From contig JAWLBB010000012.1 in NCBI GenBank assembly GCA_041395105.1, forward strand, positions 30,928 through 94,927: a DNA stretch of 64,000 bases. Reading direction: 5' to 3'. Both the position numbers and the translations under genes were made by a program. The notes beneath the pieces were generated by a model. It did not search any database and was not told the origin of the DNA. It saw nothing but the letters and a program-made list of their open reading frames with translations. This DNA is from Opitutaceae bacterium. GTDB taxonomy: Bacteria; Verrucomicrobiota; Verrucomicrobiia; Opitutales; Opitutaceae. Below, piece after piece: positions 51,507 through 59,965 of the stretch (position 1 is its first letter; every line of letters begins with the position of its first letter).

Positions 51507-51860
51507 AGAACCCCTTGGGGTTCGACGGAGCGAAGCGGAGATGGGACGCACAAAGTGCGGGTGCGAAGCACTTGGCCTCAGGCCAACCAATCCCCTAGGG
51601 GACGCCATTGGGGATGGAAGAGGGCAGATGTCTGATGGCAGAAGGAACTGCGCCAGTGACAGAACCGCCCAGGGGATGAGTTCCGAGCCGAACCCGGCGA
51701 CAACTTGGTCGCAGCGCGACCCACACACCCTTGGGGTGTCAGGCCGTCTCAGCCGGTTTGCGGCTTCGTGAACGACGGAGCGAAGCGGAGATCTTCGCGC
51801 GAGATCAACGAATTCCCTCGCCAGCGATGTATCCGCCCTATCAGGCGGTCTGCAAGGGGA
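51435..51860. other. Gene-free region after tRNA-Glu, mosaic of repeats
   Basis: Holds the rest of the first 91-bp repeat, an 82-bp spacer, the second repeat copy and a further stretch to the ACT gene. A shorter shared motif (GACGGAGCGAAGCGGAGAT) occurs near 51524-51542 and 51774-51792. A CCGCC...GGCGG hairpin lies near 51829-51845. No coding sequence was recognised. Confidence 0.6.
51589..51679 (+). repeat. 91-bp direct repeat, second copy
   Basis: Carries a copy of the tRNA 3' end (19 bp) without the rest of a tRNA gene, a layout expected of attachment sites of an integrated element. The 82 bp between the copies are far too short for an element, so an excised or deleted element is a possible origin. 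Confidence 0.75.
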
Positions 51861-52355
51861 TCAGTTGACGCCGGCCAACTCCTTTTCCTTGGGCTTCCTG
51901 GCCAGAGACTGATACCAGGTGGGATGCGCTTGTTTATAGGCCTCCAGCACCTTCTCTGCCTTATCCGCATCGACAGTGCTGTCGAAGCCTATGTAGCAGA
52001 CGAATTTGTGTCCGATGACATTGGCCGAGAGTCCGCGCATGCTGATCTTGGCATCGCCGATGGCTTTGGCCAGTTCTCCTCCGAGACCCGGCTTATTGGT
52101 ACCTTCGACCTTGAGGGTGGCTATCCTCTCGGCGGAGTGAAAACCGGCCTGATCGGGAGTTTCCGACAGATGCTTGGGATTCAACGGGGAAACAAAGACG
52201 ATTCCCTTGCCTGGTTTGCCTGGTTGGCGTCGGGCGATCACACAATCGAGATCGGCTCCAAAGTCGGCCAAGGCCTTTAATGCCAGACCCAATTCCCCTG
52301 GCTTGTCGTTGATCTCCGCTGCCCATACGTCCGTTCTGGTTACTTTCAGTGTCAT
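51861..52355 (-). CDS. ACT-domain-containing protein
   Basis: A 164-aa protein. The N-terminal half reads as one ACT-like domain (WAAEINDKPGELGLALKALADFGADLDCVIARR) and the second half as another (VEGTNKPGLGGELAKAIGDAKISMRGLSANVIGHKFVCYIGF). It has no catalytic domain, so it is probably a small amino-acid-binding regulator. Start chosen at 52355 because GGAG lies 8 nt before it; the frame extends further upstream. Followed by the tRNA region on the other side. Confidence 0.8.
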   Translation of the reverse strand: MTLKVTRTDVWAAEINDKPGELGLALKALADFGADLDCVIARRQPGKPGKGIVFVSPLNPKHLSETPDQAGFHSAERIATLKVEGTNKPGLGGELAKAIGDAKISMRGLSANVIGHKFVCYIGFDSTVDADKAEKVLEAYKQAHPTWYQSLARKPKEKELAGVN

Positions 52356-52467
52356 GATGAATGCTCCTTTGCCGTTTACGAGCGTTGCTGTTTTGCGCTT
52401 ACCGCGTTGGGCAAGATATCCATGAAAGGGCTGATCTGCAAACGAAGCGGGCAAACCTCCTGGCATT

Positions 52468-53484
52468 TCATTCGAAATGCTCCCTGAGGAAATCGATCTG
52501 GACCCTGCTGGCATCTTCAAAGAGGGGGCTGGGATAGTAGAGTAATCCGAAATGCCCACCGCCCAGTTGGTGCAGTCGCTTAGGTCCCGGAGCCATTCCA
52601 TAGACATGCCGGGCGACATCCGCGCTACAGTAGGGCATTTCATCCTCATAGGCGACCACCATCAGCAGGGGTACCTTGATGTGCGGCACACAAATGCCAG
52701 GACTGAATCCCACGGGAACTGCGGGGGTCACATGGGTCACCCGGTTTTCCCACTTGGTTCCATATTGCGCCCCGTAGTCGATGAACCAACGGAACGCGGA
52801 GATTGGCTTCATGATCGAAGGGACCATTTCGGGAGCATAGGAAACAACCGGGAGCGGGCCCACCGTGGTCTCGGGAGTAGCCTGAATGTCGCCGTTCAGG
52901 AGGGTGTCCCGAATGGACGCAAAGAGCGTACCATCAGGATCGTCGGTCGGCGGATCATCGCCACAACTCGGTATCTGGGCGACGACCGCTTTGACACGGG
53001 GATCAACAGCCGCCACCACGATCACCTCTCCGGCACTCATGCTGTCTCCCCAGATCGCAATCCGTTCCGTATCGATCTCGGACAGACGGGTGACATAATC
53101 CAGAGCATCCAGATAGCCTCTCGCCTGGGTCCATATGTTGACTTCCTGCCTTGGCTCACCACCGCTGATACCGAAATTGCGATGGTCGTAGAGCAATACG
53201 GCAAAGCCCGCCCCGACGTACCGTTCGGCATACCGGTCGGCCACCATCCCATTGATCGTGGCCGAGTAGCCGTGCGCCATGACGATGATGGGCAGCCGAC
53301 CCGTCCGGCCTTCGGGGAGATAGAGCCTTCCCCTGAGCAACGCTCCCTCTGAGGGGAACTCGACCATCCGGTAAGGAGGCCGGGCGTCCAATTCGTTTGC
53401 ACCATGGACTGCGCCAACTTGCGAAATTGAGATCGTCATAAGTAGTATCAAGACTCCTGAAAGGTGATTCTGTCGTGTATTCAT
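52468..53484 (-). CDS. Secreted alpha/beta hydrolase
   Basis: A 338-aa protein from the ATG at 53484, with a signal peptide (LILLMTISISQVGAVHGA). The fold is shown by LPIIVMAHGYSATING, GFAVLLYDHRNFGISGGEP, and nucleophile elbow IWGDSMSAGEV (Ser in G-x-S-x-S, slightly unusual), Asp in VVAYEDEMPYC and His in LGGGHFGLLY. It resembles the acyl-transferase/peptidase S15-like or Xaa-Pro-type hydrolases. The substrate is unknown. Upstream lies a tautomerase gene. Confidence 0.82.
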   Translation of the reverse strand: MNTRQNHLSGVLILLMTISISQVGAVHGANELDARPPYRMVEFPSEGALLRGRLYLPEGRTGRLPIIVMAHGYSATINGMVADRYAERYVGAGFAVLLYDHRNFGISGGEPRQEVNIWTQARGYLDALDYVTRLSEIDTERIAIWGDSMSAGEVIVVAAVDPRVKAVVAQIPSCGDDPPTDDPDGTLFASIRDTLLNGDIQATPETTVGPLPVVSYAPEMVPSIMKPISAFRWFIDYGAQYGTKWENRVTHVTPAVPVGFSPGICVPHIKVPLLMVVAYEDEMPYCSADVARHVYGMAPGPKRLHQLGGGHFGLLYYPSPLFEDASRVQIDFLREHFE

Positions 53485-53690
53485 AATGGGTGGAGTGAAT
53501 GCCGCATCAGATGACTCGCCGGGGTTCTGGTTTCCGGCCACCGAGCGGATCGAAGTGTCCATGGAGGCGACGGCGCCACAGGTTTTCGGACCAGAAGGGT
53601 GTCCTCAAGGATGGGCCTGTTCCGAAAGTTCCGTGGGTCCGGAAGGGGGGCGCCGGTCGGGTGACCGGCCCCCCTTCCAGCCTCCGGTGG

Positions 53691-53912
53691 TCAGACCGAT
53701 GCCATCTGCATGCGATGCACGTCCGCGGCTGTGAGCGTCTGCCCTCCGATGCCCCAGCTGCCTTCCTTCACTTCGTCGATCTTGACCCAGGTGACCGACC
53801 TGAGGGCTTCTCCTTCGATCGAGACCATTGTGTCGGTGATCTTCTCGATGATTTCCTTCTTCTGTTCGGGTGTGAACACATTTTCGATGATCTGTACGTT
53901 TACGAGTGGCAT
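53691..53912 (-). CDS. 4-oxalocrotonate tautomerase-like protein
   Basis: A 73-aa protein starting MPLVNVQIIENVFTPEQKKEIIEKITDTM, with Pro directly after Met (the catalytic N-terminal proline). The C-terminal WGIGGQTLTAADV and Lys/Arg residues fit the tautomerase superfamily. It isomerises enol-keto acids; partner substrate unknown. GGA lies 9 nt upstream of the start. Two palindromes stand just upstream (53945-53961, 53996-54009). Confidence 0.9.
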   Translation of the reverse strand: MPLVNVQIIENVFTPEQKKEIIEKITDTMVSIEGEALRSVTWVKIDEVKEGSWGIGGQTLTAADVHRMQMASV

Positions 53913-53944
53913 GGTTGTGTTTCCTTTCTTGGGTTGAACTTTCT

Positions 53945-53961
53945 GAAGCGACCGTCGCTTC
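53945..53961. promoter_or_regulatory. Palindrome GAAGCGAC-C-GTCGCTTC upstream of tautomerase
   Basis: Perfect 8-bp arms with one central base, 33 bp before the tautomerase start codon. Position and symmetry suggest a repressor site. Confidence 0.45.
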
Positions 53962-53995
53962 ACTTGACAGACCCACTCTACCCGCCACCGCGTTT

Positions 53996-54009
53996 GGGAA
54001 GCGTTTCCC
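53996..54009. promoter_or_regulatory. LacI-type-like operator GGGAA-GCGT-TTCCC
   Basis: Arms of 5 bp about 84 bp upstream of the tautomerase start; the central CGTT resembles LacI-family operators. The flanks AAGCGTTT and AAGCGTTG repeat the core. Confidence 0.35.
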
Positions 54010-54229
54010 GAAGCGTTGATCTGAAGAAATCGATCGGAGAATCGAAGGCCGGCCGTTCCCAAGACGTTCAATTCCCATGAAAGCGGGCAGTCTGTCGCTC
54101 CGCGGCGACATCCACGGTCCGTCGAGGAATCAGTTCAACTCTGCTGACGGCTGTCCCAGCCGGAACCGCACTATGGGCGTCCGCCCCCGATCCAATGAGA
54201 AAGGTCCGGAGCCCCTTTATCCCGAAAGT

Positions 54230-55873
54230 TCACCGGGCCGGTGCCACCGAAACGGTCAAAACCACCAGGCTTCTCGGACCAATGGTCACCTCCAGTAAAG
54301 AGTTGCTCATCCGACTATCCGTTTCCCCGCCCGGGGGCAGGGTCAACCGCACGTCTGCATGGCTCAATCCGGACACACTGAACTGAACGTCCACCTTCTC
54401 GTCATTGAAGTTCTCGATCGCGACAATGTCTTCACCCATCAGGTAGAGGGCGACCCGCGACGGGGCATCAAAGGCGATTCCCAGTGGAGCGAGCATCTCC
54501 GATCGGATTCCACGCAAGACGGCTCGATCAAGTTCCAGGATTGACCGGGGTTCGCCGCCGACCTTGAGGATCTTCACCTGATCCGAATTCAGATCGACCT
54601 CTCCCCTTAGCCGGTTGCTCAGCCCGTCCGTGATGAGCAGTTTTCTTCCGGAATCCTTCATCCGGTTCACCCTGTCCGCAAGATCCGGATCCTTGAGCGC
54701 ATGAGCGGACAGGAAGACCGCCGGACCATCCGTGATCTCCGCAGCCGGGACCAGCGGCAGCCCCAACATGCCGACAAAGTCGAAAACGTATTCCTCATCC
54801 AACCCATCGCTGTTCGGCGGTTTCGGCGCGGAGATTCCCCGGATCGACTTCCCGCGCACCAGGGCGGCCATATCAAGGAGAGCCGGAATCTCCGATCGCA
54901 ACCGCTCCACGTTGGCCGGTCCATTGTCTTCGATCAAGGATCCATAGCAGAAGAGCACGGCTTCTCCGGCCTGTCCGAGGATCGTCTGCCGCGCCTGCTC
55001 GACATACGTTTCCGGCGAGCAGCCGTAGGGATCAAACCACCCGCCACCCGTCTTGTCGCCACCGATCCCGCCGAGCCATTGCATGATGAAGAAAGCCTCA
55101 TACTGCGCCTTTCGCCCCCACTGCGTGTTGTCCGGATCCCTCGTCTCCGTGCCGATCCAGATCCTGTCAAAGTCGGCCGTCTGCCGGACGACTTCGTAGC
55201 CGCGTTTGTGGAAATTGTCGTACCACTGGGGGTACTTGATGATGACGTTGACCCCGGGGTTTGCTGCCTTCGCCGGCTCCAGGATGCGCTCCCGGCTCAC
55301 CCGGACCATCAGATCGCAGCGGTAGTCCGCCCAGCTCCGGTCCCCTTTGGCAGCCTGGCATTCCGCGCACTCGCAATCGGTGAACCAGAAATCATCGATC
55401 ATGATCTCGTCGAAAATCGAAGCGGTGTATTCGAATATCTCCTGCAGGTGTTCCTGGGTGGGCACATCCGTGTAACAGTCGATCAGCTCCCATCCGGTGC
55501 TGCGCTTGCCCACGTTCGTCGTCGTGACACAGCCGCTCACCTCCAGGCCCGCCTCCAGATAGGCCGCCTTCACGCGTTCCAAGGTTTTTCGTTCCGCCGT
55601 ATAGGCGCTGCGGAATGACTCGACGAAAACGCGGGTCACCCCGGTTCGCTTGCACCAGTCGATGCTCTCCCTGAGCCCTTCCTCATCCGAGAGCAGATCG
55701 CGGACGTTCTGGGCCGTGAAAAGGGTTGAGAATCTGAAAGTATCCTTCCTCTCATTGGCGAGCTTCCATAAATCGACAGTGTTCATATCCGCCTCCTTGG
55801 CAAAAACATGCCCGACACCCAGAACGACCCCCATCAGGAGGCAGCAACCGGTCAGGCTATAGTCAAATCTCAC
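54230..55873 (-). CDS. Secreted TIM-barrel-like protein, putative glycoside hydrolase
   Basis: A 547-aa protein with a signal peptide (MRFDYSLTGCCLLMGVVLGVGHVFA, start a GTG at 55873). The body reads as a TIM barrel: FRFSTLFTAQNVRDLL, VTRVFVESFRS, EIMIDDFWFTDCECAEC (two Cys pairs and a DD motif, about residues 160-176), VIIKYPQWYDNF, FDRIWIGTETRDP. The C-terminal third (about 450-545) is a beta-sandwich-like extension (VALYLMGEDIVAIENFND). No family match came to mind with certainty; it resembles putative sugar hydrolases of Verrucomicrobiota. Next to a LacI-like operator-type palindrome and a tautomerase, but not obviously in a transcript with them. Confidence 0.65.
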   Translation of the reverse strand: MRFDYSLTGCCLLMGVVLGVGHVFAKEADMNTVDLWKLANERKDTFRFSTLFTAQNVRDLLSDEEGLRESIDWCKRTGVTRVFVESFRSAYTAERKTLERVKAAYLEAGLEVSGCVTTTNVGKRSTGWELIDCYTDVPTQEHLQEIFEYTASIFDEIMIDDFWFTDCECAECQAAKGDRSWADYRCDLMVRVSRERILEPAKAANPGVNVIIKYPQWYDNFHKRGYEVVRQTADFDRIWIGTETRDPDNTQWGRKAQYEAFFIMQWLGGIGGDKTGGGWFDPYGCSPETYVEQARQTILGQAGEAVLFCYGSLIEDNGPANVERLRSEIPALLDMAALVRGKSIRGISAPKPPNSDGLDEEYVFDFVGMLGLPLVPAAEITDGPAVFLSAHALKDPDLADRVNRMKDSGRKLLITDGLSNRLRGEVDLNSDQVKILKVGGEPRSILELDRAVLRGIRSEMLAPLGIAFDAPSRVALYLMGEDIVAIENFNDEKVDVQFSVSGLSHADVRLTLPPGGETDSRMSNSLLEVTIGPRSLVVLTVSVAPAR

Positions 55874-56017
55874 GACTTCATGGTAGCGTCCTCCGCTCCA
55901 ATGACCATCCGGGAAACCCCCGAGTCACCTGTGAGAACAACGATTTTCGGCAGGCACAGGCTTGTGCCCGGTTCCATCTACCTCCATGACATCAATCATC
56001 CTCCTGCCGCCACCCGT

Positions 56018-56926
56018 ATGACCTACGACCAAATCGCCGCCAACCTGCCCGAAAATGCTGTCTGCCGGATCGATGATCTGCCCTGGCCGAAGATCTCCTC
56101 TGGGAAGGTCCGTGATATCTTCGACCTGGGTGACCGTCTCCTCATGGTCGCCTCCGACCGGATCTCGGCCTTCGACGTCATTCTCCCCCAAGGCGTGCCC
56201 GGAAAGGGCATCATCCTGACCCAGCTGAGCCTCTTCTGGTTTCGGCAGATCGGCAGTTTCATTCCCAATCACCTCTTTCCCGACCAGGAAGGAATTCTCC
56301 GCGACGAACTGGGTCTCTCCACCGATCTGCAGCTGCGCAGCATGGTCGTCCGGAAACTCGAACCCCTCCCGATCGAATGTGTCGTCCGCGGTTACCTGGC
56401 CGGAAGCGGCTGGTCATCCTATCGGAAGGACGGCACCGTCTGCGGTCATCGCCTGCCCCTCGGTCTCGCCGAAGCCGAACGCCTTCCCCACCCGATCTTC
56501 ACGCCTTCAACCAAGGCCGCCAGCGGCCACGATCTGCCGATCGACGCCACCGAAGGTCGGAGCATGGTCGGTGAACGGGTCTTCGATGAAGTCGAACGCC
56601 TGAGCAAAGGCATCTACCAGCGCGGCCACGCCATCGCTGAAAAGGCCGGGCTCATCCTGGCCGACACCAAGTTCGAATTCGGCCTCGATAAGAACGGGGG
56701 AATCTTTCTCATCGACGAGGTCCTGACCCCGGACTCCTCACGCTTCTGGGACGCCGCCAGCTACCGGACCGGCATGTCCCCCCCGAGCTACGACAAACAG
56801 TTCGTCCGCGATTACCTGCTGACTCTCGACTGGGATCACACCCCGCCCCCTCCCGACCTGCCTGCCGACGTCATCAACAAGACCCGGGACAAATACCTGA
56901 CCGCCCTCCGTCGCCTCGCCGGGTGA
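56018..56926 (+). CDS. purC: SAICAR synthase (phosphoribosylaminoimidazole-succinocarboxamide synthase)
   Basis: A 302-aa protein from the ATG at 56018. Motifs: ISSGKVRDIFDLGDRLLMVASDRISAFD (ATP-binding glycine loop), IECVVRGYLAGSGWSSY, and FEFGLDKNGGIFLIDEVLTPDSSRFW. The length is the long (eukaryote-like/SAICAR type I) form of about 300 aa. It makes SAICAR from CAIR and aspartate in purine synthesis. The start avoids a 70-codon upstream extension that has no conserved residues. Confidence 0.95.
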   Translation: MTYDQIAANLPENAVCRIDDLPWPKISSGKVRDIFDLGDRLLMVASDRISAFDVILPQGVPGKGIILTQLSLFWFRQIGSFIPNHLFPDQEGILRDELGLSTDLQLRSMVVRKLEPLPIECVVRGYLAGSGWSSYRKDGTVCGHRLPLGLAEAERLPHPIFTPSTKAASGHDLPIDATEGRSMVGERVFDEVERLSKGIYQRGHAIAEKAGLILADTKFEFGLDKNGGIFLIDEVLTPDSSRFWDAASYRTGMSPPSYDKQFVRDYLLTLDWDHTPPPPDLPADVINKTRDKYLTALRRLAG

Positions 56927-57013
56927 CTTCCCGCAGCGCCCGGGAAAAAGAGAGGAACCGCTGACAACAACGACTTCGTGGGTCAGGGTTTGGCGGCCGC
57001 TGACCGCTTTCGC

Positions 57014-57157
57014 ATGAGAATCACCTTCGCCACCTACGCCGCCCGGGAATCCGAACAGGAAAACGTCTGCATCCTCGCCCGAAGCCTTCGCAAATTCGGC
57101 GGCCGTCACAGGGATTCACCGATTCGGGTATATGCGCCTGATCCCTTGGCCCCGTAG
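57014..57157 (+). pseudogene. Short remnant, N-terminal end of an unrecognised protein
   Basis: A 47-aa frame starting MRITFATYAARESEQENV and continuing LARSLRKFGGRHRDSPIRVY, then a stop (TAG 57155-57157). The text A-x-x-E-x-x-x-x-x-x-L-A-x-S-L-R-x-F-G-G is typical of the start of a longer protein (a family with LAxSIRxFGG), and nothing after the stop continues it in frame. Probably a truncated gene; a real small protein is less likely. Confidence 0.45.
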
Positions 57158-57174
57158 TCACCACCCGCTTCCGG

Positions 57175-58269
57175 ATGCTCCCTCCGCCGATCAGACTCTC
57201 CCACGAAGAGGCCAGGCGTTTCCACCGTCGCCTCTTGAGGATCGATCATCCCATGGCGTCGGTCGGCGAGGCGCTCGACTACCTGGGCTATGTCCAGATC
57301 GACCCGATCAACGTCTGCGGGCGCATGCAAGACCTGATCCTGCGCAACCGCGTGACCGGCTACGCGGAAGGCGATCTCTTCCGCCACCTGCACCGCCCGG
57401 AACGCCCCGGATTCGAGCACCATATTCCCGGTTCAGGAGTCCTCGTTGCCCTCCCCGCCGCAGCCTGGCCTTATCTTCTGCGTGACATGAAAGGACGGGA
57501 ACGGTCGGAAAGCGGCTATGGAGGTCGGCTCGATCCAACCCAGAAACGCCTGGCCCGGAAGATTCTCGCGCAGATCCGTGAAGAAGGCCCGCTCTCGTCC
57601 GATGCCATCGAGCACCCGGGCACCACGACCAGCGCCTGGGGCATCCCGGGGCGAACGGCCAAGACCGTCCTCGACAAGCTCTTCCTCCACGGCCGGGTCC
57701 TCATCAGCGAGCGTCAGAACCTGCGCCGGATCTACGATCTGCCCGAACACGTCCTGCCGCCGGAGATCCTCAATTCCCGGACCCCGTCCGCCGAAGAAAC
57801 GCGGCGCTGGACCCTCTTGACCCGGTTGAGGCAACGCCGGCTGGCCCTCCTCAATCAGAAGGAGACGGCTGTCATCGAAGACCTGATACAACCACTCGAA
57901 ATCGGGGACAGCCCGACCGTCTACTGCCTGCGCACCGATCTGCCCCTCCTCAATGAAACGGGAACAGGTGCGGGTGCCGCAACCCGCCTCGTCGCTCCCC
58001 TCGACCCCCTCATCTACGATCGCCGCCTGACCCGGAGCCTCTGGGAGTTCGATTACACCTGGGAGGTCTACACCCCGGCGGCCAAACGGGTCCGCGGCTA
58101 CTACGCCCTGCCCCTGCTCGACCAAACCGGATTCATCGGCCACGTCGACCTGAAAGCCGAACGGAAGGCGGGCAAACTCCGACTGGTTTCACGGAAGGTC
58201 GCCGGGAGAAGACCCTATGCCCCGGCCGTCAGGGAACTGGCAACCTTCCTCGGCCTCCGCTACCCCTGA
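57175..58269 (+). CDS. YcaQ-like (AlkZ/AlkX family) DNA glycosylase for bulky or crosslinked lesions
   Basis: A 364-aa protein with winged-helix DNA-binding domains. The catalytic-type motif is VQIDPINV (Gln40-x-Asp42), the Q-x-D form seen in the YcaQ-like branch, in place of Q-x-Q of AlkZ. Other text: LRDMKGRERSESGY, LSSDAIEH, LFLHGRVLISERQNLRRIYDL, and APLDPLIYDRRLTRSLWEFDYTWEVYTP. Such enzymes remove N7-guanine adducts or open interstrand crosslinks. It starts at the first ATG, 17 bp after the remnant. Confidence 0.87.
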   Translation: MLPPPIRLSHEEARRFHRRLLRIDHPMASVGEALDYLGYVQIDPINVCGRMQDLILRNRVTGYAEGDLFRHLHRPERPGFEHHIPGSGVLVALPAAAWPYLLRDMKGRERSESGYGGRLDPTQKRLARKILAQIREEGPLSSDAIEHPGTTTSAWGIPGRTAKTVLDKLFLHGRVLISERQNLRRIYDLPEHVLPPEILNSRTPSAEETRRWTLLTRLRQRRLALLNQKETAVIEDLIQPLEIGDSPTVYCLRTDLPLLNETGTGAGAATRLVAPLDPLIYDRRLTRSLWEFDYTWEVYTPAAKRVRGYYALPLLDQTGFIGHVDLKAERKAGKLRLVSRKVAGRRPYAPAVRELATFLGLRYP

Positions 58270-58278
58270 GGGTTCCGG

Positions 58279-59211
58279 TCAACTCTTCGGACCCCAGATC
58301 AACTGCCAGGCAACCCCGATGGAGTCGAACCTGGCGCCCACCGAGGTGCGCGCTCCCCGACTGTAGTTGAACTTCAGCGATTGATTCCGGTTGACCGGCA
58401 TGGCGAAGGTCAATCCCATCCGCGAATTGTCCTGCAGATCCTCGTTCTTGCCGGCACCAAAGGAGGTTCTCCCTCCGGAATAATAGTTGGCGTCATAGGC
58501 GATCCACATCCGGGGACGAAAGGTGTAGATGACGTGGAACTGGAGGGAACCGATCGGGTCCTGGCTCCGGGTCGCCCCTCCAAAGAAATCGGTGTTGTCG
58601 GTAAAGACCCAGACCCCCGCCGCCCCTTCAAAACGCCACCGGCCCACTGTCCGGGAAACACCGATCTCCGGTTTGAAGCTCCAGCGATTGCTTCCGATGT
58701 TGATCAGCTTGTTCGAGTCGTACTGACCCAGGGGAGCCGCGACGGTAACGCTGACGCCGACCGTCCACTTGGGTTTGGCCAACGCGAATTCCTTCAGAGT
58801 CAGGGCCGGTCCACCCACCAGGTTGATCGCGAAGCGCATACGGGGATCACCCTGCCCCGATCGAAACACCTTCTGGTACTCACCAAGGTAGTAACCCTCG
58901 AGATCTCCCCGGACATAGGGCAGGACAACTCCGAGACTGGCCAATCGACCGAACAGACCCATCGTCCGCACATAGCCGAATCCCGCGGTGGTGATATTGG
59001 CACTTGCATCGGTGATCGGTCCGGAGGGGTCAAAAGCGAGATCGCCCGAATTGAAGGTCAACGCACCGACCAGAATATTGAAGTCGATCGGCGAGGGAGA
59101 GTAAGCCCCCGGTTCCAATTCCTGGGCCGATATTCGGGAAGACCCGAGCGCGCACAGGATTACCCAGACGGGAAGAAGCCGGACGTATGCCCTCTGAACG
59201 GTCTTTTTCAT
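58279..59211 (-). CDS. Outer-membrane beta-barrel protein (phenol-degradation MetA-like)
   Basis: A 310-aa protein with a signal peptide (VWVILCALGSSRISAQ) and a transmembrane beta-barrel composition: alternating hydrophobic strands with aromatic ends, for example GRLASLGVVLPYVRGDLEGYYLG, GDPRMRFAINLVGGPAL, SFKPEIGVSRTVGRWRFEGAAGVWVF and WIAYDANYYSGGRTSF. It resembles the MetA-pathway-of-phenol-degradation transporter family (DUF/PF13557), mainly of unknown function. It is the last gene before the HupE cluster, on the same strand, with a 189-bp gap. Confidence 0.78.
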   Translation of the reverse strand: MKKTVQRAYVRLLPVWVILCALGSSRISAQELEPGAYSPSPIDFNILVGALTFNSGDLAFDPSGPITDASANITTAGFGYVRTMGLFGRLASLGVVLPYVRGDLEGYYLGEYQKVFRSGQGDPRMRFAINLVGGPALTLKEFALAKPKWTVGVSVTVAAPLGQYDSNKLINIGSNRWSFKPEIGVSRTVGRWRFEGAAGVWVFTDNTDFFGGATRSQDPIGSLQFHVIYTFRPRMWIAYDANYYSGGRTSFGAGKNEDLQDNSRMGLTFAMPVNRNQSLKFNYSRGARTSVGARFDSIGVAWQLIWGPKS

Positions 59212-59400
59212 TCAAACGGATCAAGCCCGCGGCGGTCGGGCGTCCGACGGGTCGCTCGTTGACTCCCGGATATTCTTGCGGACATCACTGTGTCTGTTCC
59301 GGACCCCGGCGCCAATGCAACGAAATTCCCTCCGGGATCCCGAAGGCCGAGTCCCGGACCCAGACCCCGCCAGACTATACCGCCCGAAGCCGTTCCGGAA

Positions 59401-59919
59401 TCACGAACGAAACGCCCAGCCGATCATCAGAATCGTGATCGCCACCATCCAGCTTCCGGCGACCCGGACGACCACCCGCGGCCACCCGCTGGTCAATCCG
59501 GCCACCGCGGCCGAGAGGAGTGAAATGATGACAAAGACGGCGAAGGATGCGCCGACCAGCGCGAGCCAATCCGCGCCGCCCGGAGCCATCGTGGCTCCGT
59601 TGACAAAGCCATGGAAGAGAGCAATCAAAGCGGAGATCAGGATGACAGGCCCCCGGGGGACCCTCGCATCCGAGAGAACAAGCGCGCCTACCAGACCAAC
59701 GGTCAGCGCCATCGCCCAATCGGGCGGCATCGCATCCGGCCACCCCATTCCGATCAGGCCCGCCGCCAACCAGGCCGGCGGAACCACAACCAGCACGCCG
59801 CGGGAGGTCGCCCGGCCCCGCAAGCCGCCCAGGAGAGCCAGACCGATGACGAGGAGCGATCCGAGGGCGTGATGAACAAGTGGGCTGATCCACCAAAACG
59901 TGCCAAAGCCCGTCTGCAC
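59401..59919 (-). CDS. HupE/UreJ-type membrane protein, N-terminus incomplete
   Basis: A 172-aa protein with about six TM segments. The family text at the N-terminus (QTGFGTFWWISPLVHHALG) corresponds to the stretch after the signal peptide (usual AH-L-x-TG-GPF). An AHLV precursor can be read just upstream in frame, but a stop then blocks the signal peptide, so the start may be lost or altered; a GTG at 59919 is used here. FHGFVNGATMA matches the histidine-bearing HGxxHG-type motif of HupE. HupE proteins are thought to import nickel or cobalt. Confidence 0.65.
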   Translation of the reverse strand: MQTGFGTFWWISPLVHHALGSLLVIGLALLGGLRGRATSRGVLVVVPPAWLAAGLIGMGWPDAMPPDWAMALTVGLVGALVLSDARVPRGPVILISALIALFHGFVNGATMAPGGADWLALVGASFAVFVIISLLSAAVAGLTSGWPRVVVRVAGSWMVAITILMIGWAFRS

Positions 59920-59965
59920 GAGATGCGCCTGCCGTCGTGGTCAGCGATGGATCCCGCTTCAGCCA

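Larger units (their letters stand above)
53913..54229. other. Gene-free stretch between tautomerase and glycosidase-like genes
   Basis: Holds the tautomerase promoter with two inverted repeats (see separate entries) and the 3' flank of the putative glycosidase gene. No gene or RNA recognised. Confidence 0.5.

Noticed and set aside
53499..54080. A 193-codon plus-strand frame opposite the tautomerase gene
   Set aside because: It runs antisense to a tautomerase with Pro-1 and a ribosome site, and shows no family features.
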